From positions 248,001 to 312,000 of the forward strand of contig NZ_JAJVKV010000003.1 of assembly GCF_024198175.1 (NCBI RefSeq): 64,000 nt of DNA. The letters are read 5' to 3'. Positions 50,571 through 59,241 of this stretch are shown one piece after another; the stretch's first letter is position 1, and the number at the start of each line of letters is the position of its first letter. The position numbers were made by a program, and so were the translations under genes. The notes under the pieces were generated by a model. That model was not told the DNA's origin. It saw only the letters and a list, made by a program, of their open reading frames with translations, and searched no databases. Source of the DNA: Pyxidicoccus xibeiensis (GTDB lineage Bacteria > Myxococcota > Myxococcia > Myxococcales > Myxococcaceae).

Positions 50571-51560
50571 ATGGCTGATTCAGAAGGGAACCACGACGCG
50601 CAAGGGGCTCCCGACCCGGCGGGTAGCTTCGTCAACCGCCTGCGCAAGGGCACGAAGCGCTTCCGCAAGTGGGCGAAGACGCAGGGCCTGACGGCCTTCC
50701 GCGTCTACGACAGGGACATTCCCGAGTACCCCTACGCCGTGGACGTCTATGGCGACTGCGCCCACGTGGTGGAGTACCCGCGCCGCCGCGCCCTCAAGTC
50801 CGGCACCGCCGAGACGCAGCGCGAGGAGGTGCTGGCCGCCGTCTCGGAAGTCCTGGCCGTGCCGCCCGAGCGCCTCTTCGTGAAGACGCACACGCCCCAG
50901 CCGTGGGGCCGCTCGCAGTACGGCCGGGTAGGCCAGGACAGCGGGCGCGTGGTGGTGGAGGAGCAGGGCCTGAAGTTCTGGGTGAACCTGGGCGACTACC
51001 TCGACACCGGCCTCTTCATGGACCACCGCAACACCCGCGCGCGCGTGCGCGGCGAGGCGAAGGGGAAGCACTTCCTCAACCTCTTCGCCTACACGGGGGC
51101 CTTCACCGTCTACGCCGCCGCGGGAGGCGCCGCGAGCACCACGACGGTGGACCTGTCCAACACCTACCTCGACTGGGCCGAGGACAACCTGGAGCTGAAC
51201 GGGCTGGCGGACGCGCGGCACGTGCTCATCCGCGCGGACGCCAAGGCGTGGGTGGAGGCGCAGGCAGAGGAAGGCGAAGCGCGGTACGACCTGGTGGTGT
51301 GCGACCCGCCGTCCTTCTCCACGTCGAAGAAGATGTCGGGCAGCTGGAACGTGCAGCGCGACCACCCGCGCCTGCTGGCCGCCATCCGGGCGCTGCTCAC
51401 GCCCGGCGGCGTCCTCTACTTCTCCACCAACTTCCTGGGCTTCGAGCTCGACCCCGCCGCGACGCGGGGGATGGAGGTGGAGGAGCTCACCCCCGACTCC
51501 ATCCCCGAGGACTTCCAGCGCAAGGAGATCCACCGCTGCTGGCGCATGGTGGCGCCCTGA
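50571..51560 (+). CDS. rlmK: Stand-alone RlmK-like 23S rRNA methyltransferase
   Basis: The 329-residue protein matches the C-terminal (RlmK) half of the enterobacterial RlmKL fusion, which makes m7G2069 in 23S rRNA. It has FVNRLRKGTKRFRKWAKTQG, FRVYDRDIPEYPYAVDVYGD, the hinge FWVNLGDYLDTGLFMDHR, the SAM motif FLNLFAYTGAFTVYAA and VVCDPPSFSTSKKM. The RlmL half (THUMP plus m2G methyltransferase) is missing here. Position specificity is inferred from the homology. Confidence 0.9.
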   Translation: MADSEGNHDAQGAPDPAGSFVNRLRKGTKRFRKWAKTQGLTAFRVYDRDIPEYPYAVDVYGDCAHVVEYPRRRALKSGTAETQREEVLAAVSEVLAVPPERLFVKTHTPQPWGRSQYGRVGQDSGRVVVEEQGLKFWVNLGDYLDTGLFMDHRNTRARVRGEAKGKHFLNLFAYTGAFTVYAAAGGAASTTTVDLSNTYLDWAEDNLELNGLADARHVLIRADAKAWVEAQAEEGEARYDLVVCDPPSFSTSKKMSGSWNVQRDHPRLLAAIRALLTPGGVLYFSTNFLGFELDPAATRGMEVEELTPDSIPEDFQRKEIHRCWRMVAP

Positions 51561-51581
51561 CGCGGGCGTCGTCTGGCCGCG

Positions 51582-52769
51582 CTACAGCCAGCAGACGTTG
51601 TCGAGGCAGCGCTCGCCGGCGGGGCACTCGCAGTTGGCCACGCACGCCCTGCCGCTGCCCTGGTTGACGGGCTTGCAGAGGCCCTGCGCGCAGACCTGGC
51701 CGGCGGGGCACTCGCAGTTGGCGCGGCACACCGGGGACGTGCTGCCCGCGTCCGGCCCCGGCGGAGGCGTGGGCGTCCGGCAGGCGCCGTTGCTGCAGAC
51801 CTGGCCGGAGGGGCAGTCGCAGTTGGCGGTGCACGCCGGGCCCGAGCCCGCGTCCGGCGGCGGGGGCGGCGGCGTGGGGGCCTTGCAGTAGCCGTTGTTG
51901 CAGACCTGGCCGGAGGGGCAGTCACAGTTGGCCACGCACGACTGGCCCGGGTCCGGCTGCGTCGACTTGCACTGGCCGTTGTAGCAGACCTGCCCGGAGG
52001 GGCAGTCGCAGTTGGCGCGGCACTCGCCGCCGTTGGGAATCGGCAGGCAGTAGCCAATCTGGCAGGTGTACTCGGCCGGGCACTGGGTGGTGGACTCGCA
52101 GGCGGCGCGGCACTGGCCGTCCACGCAGTCCTTCCCGTTCTGGCACTGCGAGGCGGAGGTGCAGGCGTTCGGGTCCGGCGGGCGCTGGCGGCACACGCCC
52201 TGGACGCACGCCTCCGTGCTGGAGCACTGCGTGTCCCTGGAGCAGCCCTGGAGGCACTCGTTGTTGATGCAGTAGTTGCCGGAGCCGCAGTCCGCGTTCA
52301 CCCGGCACACGCCCGGGCCGCCATCCGGCCGAGGCCCTGCATCCGGGCCGCCATCCGGGCGAGGCCCACCATCGGGCCGGGGCCCGCCATCCGGCCGGGG
52401 CCCGCCGTCCGGCCGCGTCCCGCCATCCGAGCCACCAGTCGGCACGCAGAAGTTGTCGTCGCACCGCGCGCCGGAGGCGCAGTCCGCGTCACGGGTGCAG
52501 GGGGTGATGCACCGGGTGTTGACGCAGACGTCGTCCTGCTCGCAGTCGTACGAGGTGGAACAGTGCCGGGCGCTCGGGTCGACGTCGCGACACATGCCGG
52601 CGCGGCAGGTCTGGTCGTCGTCACAGTCCGAGTCGGTGGAGCAGTAGCAGTCGGCGAAATCGTCGTCGAACCAGTCGTCGTTGTTGTCGTGGACGATGCA
52701 GCCCGGGAGAAGGGTGCCAAGCAACACGAATAGCGGCAGCAGCATGCCGCTTGCGGGGGTGTTCCTCAT
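51582..52769 (-). CDS. Cys-rich repeat lipoprotein (395 aa)
   Basis: A lipoprotein leader (PLFVLLGTLLPGCIV) is followed by Asp-rich and Cys-rich segments typical of myxobacterial surface proteins, with DADCASGARCDDNFC-type units. A PRPDGG hexapeptide linker comes next. The C-terminal third then has four to five near-identical units of the form CVANCDCPSGQVCNNGYC separated by Pro/Asp linkers. With many Cys, it is probably a disulfide-rich, extracellular, adhesion- or metal-related protein. GGAGTC lies before ATG 52769. It is divergent from an ECF sigma gene. Confidence 0.88.
   Translation of the reverse strand: MRNTPASGMLLPLFVLLGTLLPGCIVHDNNDDWFDDDFADCYCSTDSDCDDDQTCRAGMCRDVDPSARHCSTSYDCEQDDVCVNTRCITPCTRDADCASGARCDDNFCVPTGGSDGGTRPDGGPRPDGGPRPDGGPRPDGGPDAGPRPDGGPGVCRVNADCGSGNYCINNECLQGCSRDTQCSSTEACVQGVCRQRPPDPNACTSASQCQNGKDCVDGQCRAACESTTQCPAEYTCQIGYCLPIPNGGECRANCDCPSGQVCYNGQCKSTQPDPGQSCVANCDCPSGQVCNNGYCKAPTPPPPPPDAGSGPACTANCDCPSGQVCSNGACRTPTPPPGPDAGSTSPVCRANCECPAGQVCAQGLCKPVNQGSGRACVANCECPAGERCLDNVCWL
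52309..52435 (-). repeat. 18-bp repeats coding PRPDGG linker in the Cys-rich lipoprotein
   Basis: Six or so imperfect 18-bp units encode PRPDGG/PDAGPRPDGG, a flexible low-complexity spacer between two Cys-rich regions. Similar Asp/Gly/Pro spacers occur in the FG-GAP lipoprotein at 39910-42534. Confidence 0.8.
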
Positions 52770-52861
52770 GAGTGGGGACTCCGAGAAAACTGGGGGACCG
52801 GTCCGGCCACCGGGTGGGTTGTCCGGTTTCAGCCGCGTTGGACGCCGGGGCGCTGCCGCCT

Positions 52862-52883
52862 GATCAAAAAATATATTTTGATC
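52862..52883. promoter_or_regulatory. AT-rich palindrome upstream of ECF sigma gene
   Basis: GATCAAAA (52862-52869) and TTTTGATC (52876-52883) are perfect arms around a 6-base AATATA centre. This 22-bp island is 82% A/T in a region that is otherwise strongly G/C. It lies in the divergent space between the Cys-rich lipoprotein and the ECF sigma gene. No matching -35 box was found on either strand, so an operator is more likely than a -10 element. Confidence 0.6.
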
Positions 52884-53034
52884 GGACCTCGTCGCTGCGG
52901 CGACCCAGGGGCACGGAGGTAGTGTGCTGGCCTGGACCTTTCACATGGACGGCGGGACGCTCTTGCAGGGGGCGGACTCGTTACGTGTCCCCGAGAGAGA
53001 GCCCCCGGTGTTCTTCCGTGGTGCGCGTTCATTG

Positions 53035-53673
53035 ATGGAGGTCAGCGCGCACGGAGAGCGGCTGGGCCGGGGTGTGCCCGCGCCGCCCGCCTCGGACGAG
53101 CCGCAGCTCCACCTGCTGGTGCGCCGGGTCCAGGAGGGGGACCTCACCGCCTTCGAGCAGCTCTACCAGCTGACGCGGCTGGATGCCGCTCGCACCTTGC
53201 GGCACCTGGTGGGCAACCGCGTGGAGGTGGAGGACCTGCTCCAGGAGACCTACCTGAGGCTGCTGACGGCGGTGAAGGGGTACCGCGGCGAGTCGAAGTT
53301 CCGGACGTTCTTCTACCGGGTGTGCTCCAACGTGGCCCTGTCCCACCTGCGCTGGAAGCGGCGGCGGCCGGAGGACTCCTTCGCGGAGCCGCCGGAGATG
53401 GTGGCGCACGGAGAGGACCCGGAGCATGCCGCGGCGCGGCGCCAGGCAGCCCGGCTGGTGGAGCTGGCGCTGGAGAAGCTCAAGCCGAAGAAGCGCATCG
53501 TCTTCGTGTACTACGAGCTGTGTGGGATGAGCCCTGACGAGATTGCCGAGGCCGTGGGAAGCTCGGCCAACACCGTCCGCAGCCGCCTCCACCACGCGCG
53601 GCTGGAGTTCAACGAGGCCATGCAGCGTCTGCTCGCAACCCGCCGCCCGGGAGGTCCCCATGGCTCGCCATGA
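53035..53673 (+). CDS. ECF-type RNA polymerase sigma factor
   Basis: A 212-residue sigma-70-family factor. Region 2 shows LVRRVQEGDLTAFEQLYQLT, VEDLLQETYLRLLTAVKGYRGESKF and TFFYRVCSNVALSHLRWKRR. Region 4 shows ELCGMSPDEIAEAVGSSANTVRSRLHHARLEF. I chose ATG 53035; earlier in-frame starts back to 52924 add a poorly conserved tail. It overlaps the anti-sigma gene by 14 bases, a strong sign of coupled synthesis. It may control the divergent Cys-rich lipoprotein and its own operon; that is inferred from position. Confidence 0.9.
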   Translation: MEVSAHGERLGRGVPAPPASDEPQLHLLVRRVQEGDLTAFEQLYQLTRLDAARTLRHLVGNRVEVEDLLQETYLRLLTAVKGYRGESKFRTFFYRVCSNVALSHLRWKRRRPEDSFAEPPEMVAHGEDPEHAAARRQAARLVELALEKLKPKKRIVFVYYELCGMSPDEIAEAVGSSANTVRSRLHHARLEFNEAMQRLLATRRPGGPHGSP

Positions 53674-55300
53674 GGCCCAGGCCCTGTGGGCGCTGGCCGC
53701 GGAGGAGCTGGAGGCGGCGGACCGGGCGCGGGTGGAAGCGCACGTGGCCGGCTGCCCGGCCTGCGCGCGGGAGCTGGAGCAGGTGAAGCAGTCGCGCGCG
53801 GTGCTGCATGCGACGCGCGACGTGACGCCCGAGGTGCGCTGGGACGCGGTGGGCGCGGGGCTCCGGGCCGCCGCGGCGCAGCGGCTGGCGGCGCCGCCCC
53901 GGGCCCGAATCCCGTGGGTGATGGCGTTCGCGGGGGCCTGCGCGGCGATGCTCGGCCTGTGGATGCTGCGGCCGGTGCAGGTGGTGCCGACCGCGCCGAC
54001 GGAGGTCGTGGCGACGCGGGTGGAGCCGGAGGGGGCGACGCCGGTGAGCGGGGCTCCCGAGGCGATGGTGACCGCGCGGGCGGAGAGCACGTCGGGCGCC
54101 ATGCTGCGAGAGGCGGGCGGCGAGGAGCGGGCACTGCAGCCGGGCGTGCAGCTGCGCTCGGGAGTGGCGGTCCGGACGCCGAAGCGCTCCACGGCGCTCT
54201 TGCGGCTGCCGGACGCGAGCCGGGTGCGGCTGTCGGCGGGCTCGGAGGTGGAGCTCTCCCGCGCGGAGACGCGGGACGTGCACCTCAAGGTGAAGGAGGG
54301 CCGGCTGTCGGTCCAGGCCTCGCACGCGGAGCGGCGCGGGTTCCTGGTGGAGGCGGCGGGCCTGCGCGTGTCCGTGGTGGGCACCGTGTTCACGGTGGAG
54401 CGCACGCCGCACGGCGCGGCGGTGGCCGTGGCGGAAGGGCGCGTGCGCGTGGAGGTGGACGGCCAGCCCGCGCGGCTGGTGAGCGCGGGGGAGCGCGTGG
54501 AGCTGCACTCGGAGGAGCGGACGCTGAAGCAGCAGCCGGTGTCGGAGCCGGACCAGCGGGCCTTCGAGGAGCTGAACGCGCCAGTCCCACTGGAGACGGT
54601 GCCCATTGCCGCCATGGAGCCTGAGTCCCGGACGGGTGCGGTGCCGGCGGTGGCGCGTGCGCCCCAGGCGCCCTCCGCGGTGAAGCCGGCGGTGGCGACG
54701 CAGGCGGTCGCGAAGGACGGCCGCTCGCAGGTGGCGTCCGCGTCGCTGCGCACCGGAGGCAGGGAGCCGCCGCGAGTCGCGGAGCCTGCCCCCGAGGTGG
54801 CGGAAGCTCCGGCTCCCGTGCAGGCGTCGGTGGCCGTGGCCGCCGCGCAGTCCGCGCCGGCGACGGTGTCCCTGGAGGACCCGTCCCAGGAGTTCGCGCC
54901 CTACCCGGCCGCGTCGGTGACGGAGCACCTGCCGCCGAAGACGGCCCAGGCGCCCCTTCCTCCGCCCGCGGAGGTGGTGGCGGAGCGGCCGCAGCCGAAG
55001 AAGCAGAAGGAGGCGCTGATTCCGATGGCGCTGATGTCGAAGGACTCGGACGAGCGGTTCCTCGGGTACGCGCGGCTGCAGCTCAGCCCCCGGACGTGCG
55101 AGAGCTTCCTGGTGGGACTGGAGGAAATTGCCCGGAAGAGCCCGCGTGAGACGCATCGCGAGCAGGCGCGCTACCTGCGCGCCCGCTGCTTCGAGGAGAA
55201 GCTCCAGCCCGGCGCGGCGCAGGGGGAGTACCGACAGTACCTCAACGAGTTCCCCCGGGGCCGCTACGTGCGCGAGGCCAACACCGCGTTGCTGCCCTGA
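53660..55300 (+). CDS. Anti-sigma factor with zinc-finger, TM, FecR and TPR-like regions
   Basis: Residues 1-50 form a zinc-binding anti-sigma domain with the HxxxCxxC motif in VEAHVAGCPACAREL. One membrane span follows (near 84-105, WVMAFAGACAAMLGLWML). The periplasmic part holds a FecR domain (about 135-290; LSAGSEVELSRAET, VKEGRLSVQA, SVVGTVFTVERTP), a Pro/Ala linker and a TPR-like C-terminus (ARYLRARCFEEKLQPG). The likely model is that it holds the ECF sigma inactive at the membrane until an envelope signal releases it. GGGAGG precedes the ATG. Confidence 0.9.
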   Translation: MARHEAQALWALAAEELEAADRARVEAHVAGCPACARELEQVKQSRAVLHATRDVTPEVRWDAVGAGLRAAAAQRLAAPPRARIPWVMAFAGACAAMLGLWMLRPVQVVPTAPTEVVATRVEPEGATPVSGAPEAMVTARAESTSGAMLREAGGEERALQPGVQLRSGVAVRTPKRSTALLRLPDASRVRLSAGSEVELSRAETRDVHLKVKEGRLSVQASHAERRGFLVEAAGLRVSVVGTVFTVERTPHGAAVAVAEGRVRVEVDGQPARLVSAGERVELHSEERTLKQQPVSEPDQRAFEELNAPVPLETVPIAAMEPESRTGAVPAVARAPQAPSAVKPAVATQAVAKDGRSQVASASLRTGGREPPRVAEPAPEVAEAPAPVQASVAVAAAQSAPATVSLEDPSQEFAPYPAASVTEHLPPKTAQAPLPPPAEVVAERPQPKKQKEALIPMALMSKDSDERFLGYARLQLSPRTCESFLVGLEEIARKSPRETHREQARYLRARCFEEKLQPGAAQGEYRQYLNEFPRGRYVREANTALLP

Positions 55301-55311
55301 GTCGTGAAGGA

Positions 55312-55590
55312 GTGCCGCCACCGCCAGACGCGGCGGTGGCACGCCCCGGGCCTCGCCACCCGCGCGGAATGAACGTTCCTTCCAGGCCGCGCAGCACGAA
55401 GCCCCGCCACTTCGAAGCGTGGCGGTGGCATGCCCCGGCCTCGGGCTGCGCCACCCGCGGAATGAACGTTCCTTCCGGGTTTCGCGGCACGGAGCCCGCC
55501 ACCGCGAAGCGTGGCGGTGGCACTCCCCCGCCCCCGGGCCTCGTCACCCTCGCGGAATGAACGTTCCTTCCGGGCGTCGCGGCCAGGAGG
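55312..55590. repeat. Three-copy ~94-bp intergenic tandem repeat with hairpins
   Basis: Three units of 93-95 bp each carry a CCGCCAC/GTGGCGG hairpin, a C-rich stretch and an 18-base near-palindrome, GGAATGAACGTTCCTTCC, at 55366-55383, 55459-55476 and 55554-55571. The palindromes are identical between copies; the rest differs slightly. The stretch has no gene and lies between the anti-sigma gene and the convergent TapT-like gene. It resembles a REP/BIME-type element and could also end both transcripts. Confidence 0.8.
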
Positions 55591-55620
55591 GGCGAGCCGC
55601 CTTCCGGCCTGCGTCCTGAA

Positions 55621-56811
55621 TCAGCCGTCCGAGCCCGTGCGCGGCAGCTTCGCGGGCGGCTCCGTGGCATTGCCCCGCGCCACCAGCTCACGCACCACGG
55701 ACTCCAGCGCGCGGATGCGCCGACCCGCGCGCCCGGGGGCCCACGCGGGCACCTCCGGTCCGCGCAGCAGCTCCATGGCCTGCTCCACCCCACCCGCCTT
55801 GCCCTTGAGAGCGCGCGCCGTGGCCATCCGCACGTTGCGCGCCGGCCGCTTCGAGACACCTCCCGCCCACAGCAGGTCCAGCGCGAAGGTCGTCCACACC
55901 GCCAGCTCGTCCCCCGGCCGGAGGAACGCCTCGAACCGTGCCAGTGCCTGGGCCCGGGGCTCGCCCGCGAGCAGCGTCTCCTCGGACAGCTCCACGTGCA
56001 GCGGGGTGCTGCGGGCCAGCGGCTGCTCCGGGGCGATGATGGCCTCGAAGCGCTCCCCCGTGGCCACGCGGCACGCCACCGCGTGCACCAGCTCCGTGGG
56101 GATTGCCTCCGTCCCCTCCGGGTGCGCGTTGGCCTCGCCATAGAAGACGACGAGGTTCTCGAAGCTGTCGGCCAGCGAGCGCAGCTCCAGCGGCGGACGC
56201 CACGGGCCGAAGTAGATGCGGCGGCGGTTGGGCGAGGTCCGCTGCGACTGCCGCTCCAGCTGCGTGTCCACCATGTACTCGAAGGCGCGCAGCATGGTGT
56301 CGAAGCGCTGCGGGTCGCCCTCGAGGATGCCCAGCATCTCCACCACTGCCTCGATGGTGGAGACGCAGTGGTCCGCGGGCTCGGAGCGGATGCGGTAGTT
56401 GCTCGGCCGGCGCGGCACGAAGCCGATGCGCGGCAGCCCGGCGAGCAGCGGGTTGCGCGAGACGACCTTCTTCGCCTGCGGCCAGGTGCCGTCCACGACG
56501 ATGAGCGTCTCCGGCGGATTCAGACATGCCTCCTCCACGGAGATGGCGTCCTCACCGGGGAAGAGCACCGCCACTGACTCGGGCCGGGCGGCCAGCGCCT
56601 CCAGCCGGGCGTGGCCGGTGAAGTCCACGCCCTCGTACAGCTCGGAGTTGCTCAGCGCCAGGTGCGCCATGCGCGCGGTGCCGATGGCGACGCGCCGCTC
56701 ACGCGGGTGCTGGAGGAAGACGACGCGGGTCTTGGTCTCCAGCCGGGGCGGCAGTTGGGCGCAGTAGCACGCACTCTCGGGACGGCGGCAGCGAAGGCAC
56801 AGGTTACGCAC
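55621..56811 (-). CDS. tapT: TapT-like tRNA-uridine aminocarboxypropyltransferase with extra C-terminal domain
   Basis: The first 200 residues have the DTW-domain layout. A zinc-type Cys cluster (CLRCRRPESACYC) opens the protein, followed by VVFLQHPRERRVAIGTARMA and the DxTW motif in LIVVDGTWPQAKKVV. SNYRIRSEPADHCVSTIEAV follows. TapT makes acp3U47 in tRNA. About 190 further residues (VYFGEANAHP onward, then a helical part) have no recognised family and roughly double the usual length. It converges on the 94-bp repeat. Confidence 0.85.
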   Translation of the reverse strand: MRNLCLRCRRPESACYCAQLPPRLETKTRVVFLQHPRERRVAIGTARMAHLALSNSELYEGVDFTGHARLEALAARPESVAVLFPGEDAISVEEACLNPPETLIVVDGTWPQAKKVVSRNPLLAGLPRIGFVPRRPSNYRIRSEPADHCVSTIEAVVEMLGILEGDPQRFDTMLRAFEYMVDTQLERQSQRTSPNRRRIYFGPWRPPLELRSLADSFENLVVFYGEANAHPEGTEAIPTELVHAVACRVATGERFEAIIAPEQPLARSTPLHVELSEETLLAGEPRAQALARFEAFLRPGDELAVWTTFALDLLWAGGVSKRPARNVRMATARALKGKAGGVEQAMELLRGPEVPAWAPGRAGRRIRALESVVRELVARGNATEPPAKLPRTGSDG

Positions 56812-56890
56812 AGTCCGCCTTTACGGCAGGGTTACAGCAGGGGCAAGCACTGCCGTCGGGAAGCCCCCGGGGCGACCGGGAGGCCGAGGG

Positions 56891-56930
56891 GCCGGGTGCC
56901 AGCAGGGCGCATGGCCCACTGACACCCGGC
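56891..56930 (-). terminator. Hairpin after the DUF4114 gene
   Basis: GCCGGGTG (56891-56898) pairs with CACCCGGC (56923-56930), with a possible inner GGGC/GCCC stem. It lies 20 bases past the DUF4114 stop on the minus strand and has no T-tract. Confidence 0.45.
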
Positions 56931-56949
56931 CTTATCCAGCCCGCCCGGC

Positions 56950-59091
56950 TCAGGGCGCCGGGGTCAGCGCGTAGCCGATGTCCACGTCGAGGATGGTCGG
57001 AGCGCAGAACTCGCTCGGGCTGCGCAGGTCCGCCCGCCAGCAGAGCTGGGAGCCCTGGTGCGAGGTGAGGTCCACCACCGCCTCGTTCTGGCCCGCCGTG
57101 AGCGGAACCTGGACCCAGGTCGGCGTGGGATTCACGGTGCAGACGTCCTGGAGGCACACCCGGCAGTCCGAGGCGACGAAGTAGGTGATGAGCGGCGACG
57201 CCGGGGTGCCGCAGGCCGACGGGACGTACTCCATCGCGAAATCCAGCGCGCGGAAGCGCACGCGGGACACGTGGCAGAGGTCCGCGACGTAGGGCGACTC
57301 CGCATTGAGGGACGAGGAGCGCACCGTGCCTCCGGAGGCCGTGGCCTGGAGGCGGAAGACGACGTCGTTGAAGTCCCGGTCACCACCGCCACTGACGTCC
57401 TCGAAGCCGAGAATCCACTGGCCGTGAGCCGTGCTCGGAGCGCCCAGCATCAGGTGCGGGGTGCCACCGCTGACGGGCACCGGAGCCGCCGTCGCCTCCT
57501 TCGGCAGTACGAGCTGCCCGTGGTCCGGCGAACCGAGCTGGCCCAGGGTCATCGGCTCCAGCCAGCCACACCTCCGCTGCGTGCTCCCGTTCAGGGTGCA
57601 GCTATAGGCCCCAGGCGCCGCCGGATTGCACCCCGGGTTGAACCCGCAGCCCATGTTGCGCTGGGGCACCTGCGTACCGATGACGTCCGGGTCCAGGTTC
57701 CACCGCGACTTCGAGAAGAACACCGAGGTGGACGTCTTCAGGTGCAGGGTGCATCGCCCATCCGCCGCCTTGCGGAGGCACGGGTACACCTCGCCGTACT
57801 CCGGGTCGTGCGGAATCGAGTTCTGAACGACGAGGAAGAAGACAATCTCCCGGTAGGCTTCGACCCACCCGAGGTCCACCGTGCGGTCCAGGTCGCTGAT
57901 GCCCGGGTCCGGGTTGGTGGCCCGCAGCAGACCCGTGCCGTCGTAGGCGGACACGTCGTAGTCGGGGATGCCGTCCCACAGGTAGCTCGCGTCCGTCACG
58001 GGAGCCAGCCGGTTGAAGACGGTCATGTCGTCGTCATCGTCCGCCAGCAGGAAGCTCAGCCGCCCCACTCCCTTGAAGCCGTTGGCGGCGGCGGCGGGCT
58101 CCAGCAGGTTGGGGATGCGCGGGTAGAGCCCACCATCCGAGAAGCCAGTCCCGGGAGTGGTCGTCGAGAAGGCGCCCACCACGTCCACCGTGTGGAAGAG
58201 GTGGCTCCTCCCTGGCCGGGCATCCGCCAGGGACTGCGCCGGAGCGAAGGCGTTGTTGCAGATGCTGTTCAGGGCCAGCTCGGGCTGGCTGTACTGGAAG
58301 CCCCCGGAGACGAACGTCCGCTGCGAGCAGCGGCGGGCATTGCCGATGTACGGGCGAGCCTGGGGGCCGGAGGGCGGCGCCAGGTTGTAGAGGTCCTCGT
58401 GCAGGTCCGCGATGCCGTTGGCATTGGCATCCCGCAGGACGTCATCCGAGGAGTCCCACGGCGTATACCGCGTGTCGATGTACCCGAGCGAGACGAGGTC
58501 GTCGTAGTAGAGCCAGCCGAGCGAGTGGCTCGCCTCCGACTGCTCGCTCACGAACGACACGGAGAGCTGCCGCGCGGTCGGGAACATGATGCGCTCCATG
58601 CTCAGCGGGGTCAGGTTGTGGTTGAGGCGCAGCTTCGGCGGAGAGTCCGCGGTGAGCATCACGTTGTCGTCGAGACTGAGCTCCATCGGGTGGAAGTCGC
58701 GCTGGCGGTCCTCTCCCAGGTCCCGCTGCACGTCGATGGCGAACGACGCCGTGGCGGAGAGCCCGAGCGCGTTGGTGGCCGTGACGCTCACCGGGGCGCT
58801 GCCCGAGGCGAGACACAGCGGCGGACTCCACGAGACCTCACTCGTGTCCGCACCCTGCGTCGGGGTCCCCAGCCAGCCGGCGCTGGCGGACCAGGTGAAG
58901 GTGAGCGGACTGCCCTGCGGGTCGCTCGCGACAGCGCCGAACAGGGCGGAGCCCTCCGGGCGCACCTGCGAGGCGGACTGCGAGACGCTGACGAGCTCCG
59001 GCGGGAGCTGGGCCTCGCTCCGGGAAGCGGGGATGGACAGACATACGACGGTGGACAGCAACGACGGCAATCGATTCATACGTGGCAGCAA
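56950..59091 (-). CDS. Secreted DUF4114 protein (713 aa)
   Basis: A signal peptide (MLPRMNRLPSLLSTVVCLS, cut near RSEAQ) leads to a PKD/Ig-like domain (residues 40-130; SALFGAVASDPQGSPLTFTW). A long region with calcium-like DANANGIADLHEDL follows. The DUF4114 core (ILGFEDVSGGGDRDFNDVVFRL) comes next, then a Cys-containing C-terminal beta domain. DUF4114 proteins are extracellular calcium-site proteins of unknown role. Many Cys and an N-terminal Ig-like fold suggest a surface or fruiting-body matrix role; that is inference. GGAGGAG lies before ATG 59091. Confidence 0.85.
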   Translation of the reverse strand: MLPRMNRLPSLLSTVVCLSIPASRSEAQLPPELVSVSQSASQVRPEGSALFGAVASDPQGSPLTFTWSASAGWLGTPTQGADTSEVSWSPPLCLASGSAPVSVTATNALGLSATASFAIDVQRDLGEDRQRDFHPMELSLDDNVMLTADSPPKLRLNHNLTPLSMERIMFPTARQLSVSFVSEQSEASHSLGWLYYDDLVSLGYIDTRYTPWDSSDDVLRDANANGIADLHEDLYNLAPPSGPQARPYIGNARRCSQRTFVSGGFQYSQPELALNSICNNAFAPAQSLADARPGRSHLFHTVDVVGAFSTTTPGTGFSDGGLYPRIPNLLEPAAAANGFKGVGRLSFLLADDDDDMTVFNRLAPVTDASYLWDGIPDYDVSAYDGTGLLRATNPDPGISDLDRTVDLGWVEAYREIVFFLVVQNSIPHDPEYGEVYPCLRKAADGRCTLHLKTSTSVFFSKSRWNLDPDVIGTQVPQRNMGCGFNPGCNPAAPGAYSCTLNGSTQRRCGWLEPMTLGQLGSPDHGQLVLPKEATAAPVPVSGGTPHLMLGAPSTAHGQWILGFEDVSGGGDRDFNDVVFRLQATASGGTVRSSSLNAESPYVADLCHVSRVRFRALDFAMEYVPSACGTPASPLITYFVASDCRVCLQDVCTVNPTPTWVQVPLTAGQNEAVVDLTSHQGSQLCWRADLRSPSEFCAPTILDVDIGYALTPAP

Positions 59092-59241
59092 TGCAATCTC
59101 CTCCCGGGGGACTCACGGGGCAGGGCGCGCATCCTGACCTCGCCCCCTGACGCCGCCAGCGTCGCCCCGCGAGTCACATTCCACTCGACGCCTGGGTCGA
59201 AGATGTCCCCACCCGCCCGGCAGCCGGAGTACAGAAGCGTC

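Noticed and set aside
50399..50668. 89-codon minus-strand frame near rlmK
   Set aside because: It overlaps the rlmK start and has poor coding bias compared with the 47-codon frame beside it.
52862..52883. AT-rich palindrome as a -10 promoter element
   Set aside because: No -35 hexamer lies 16-19 bases away on either strand; an operator fits better.
57058..59241. Upstream part of a 982-codon plus-strand frame leading into rsmE
   Set aside because: It is antisense to the DUF4114 gene; only the last 254-267 codons match RsmE.
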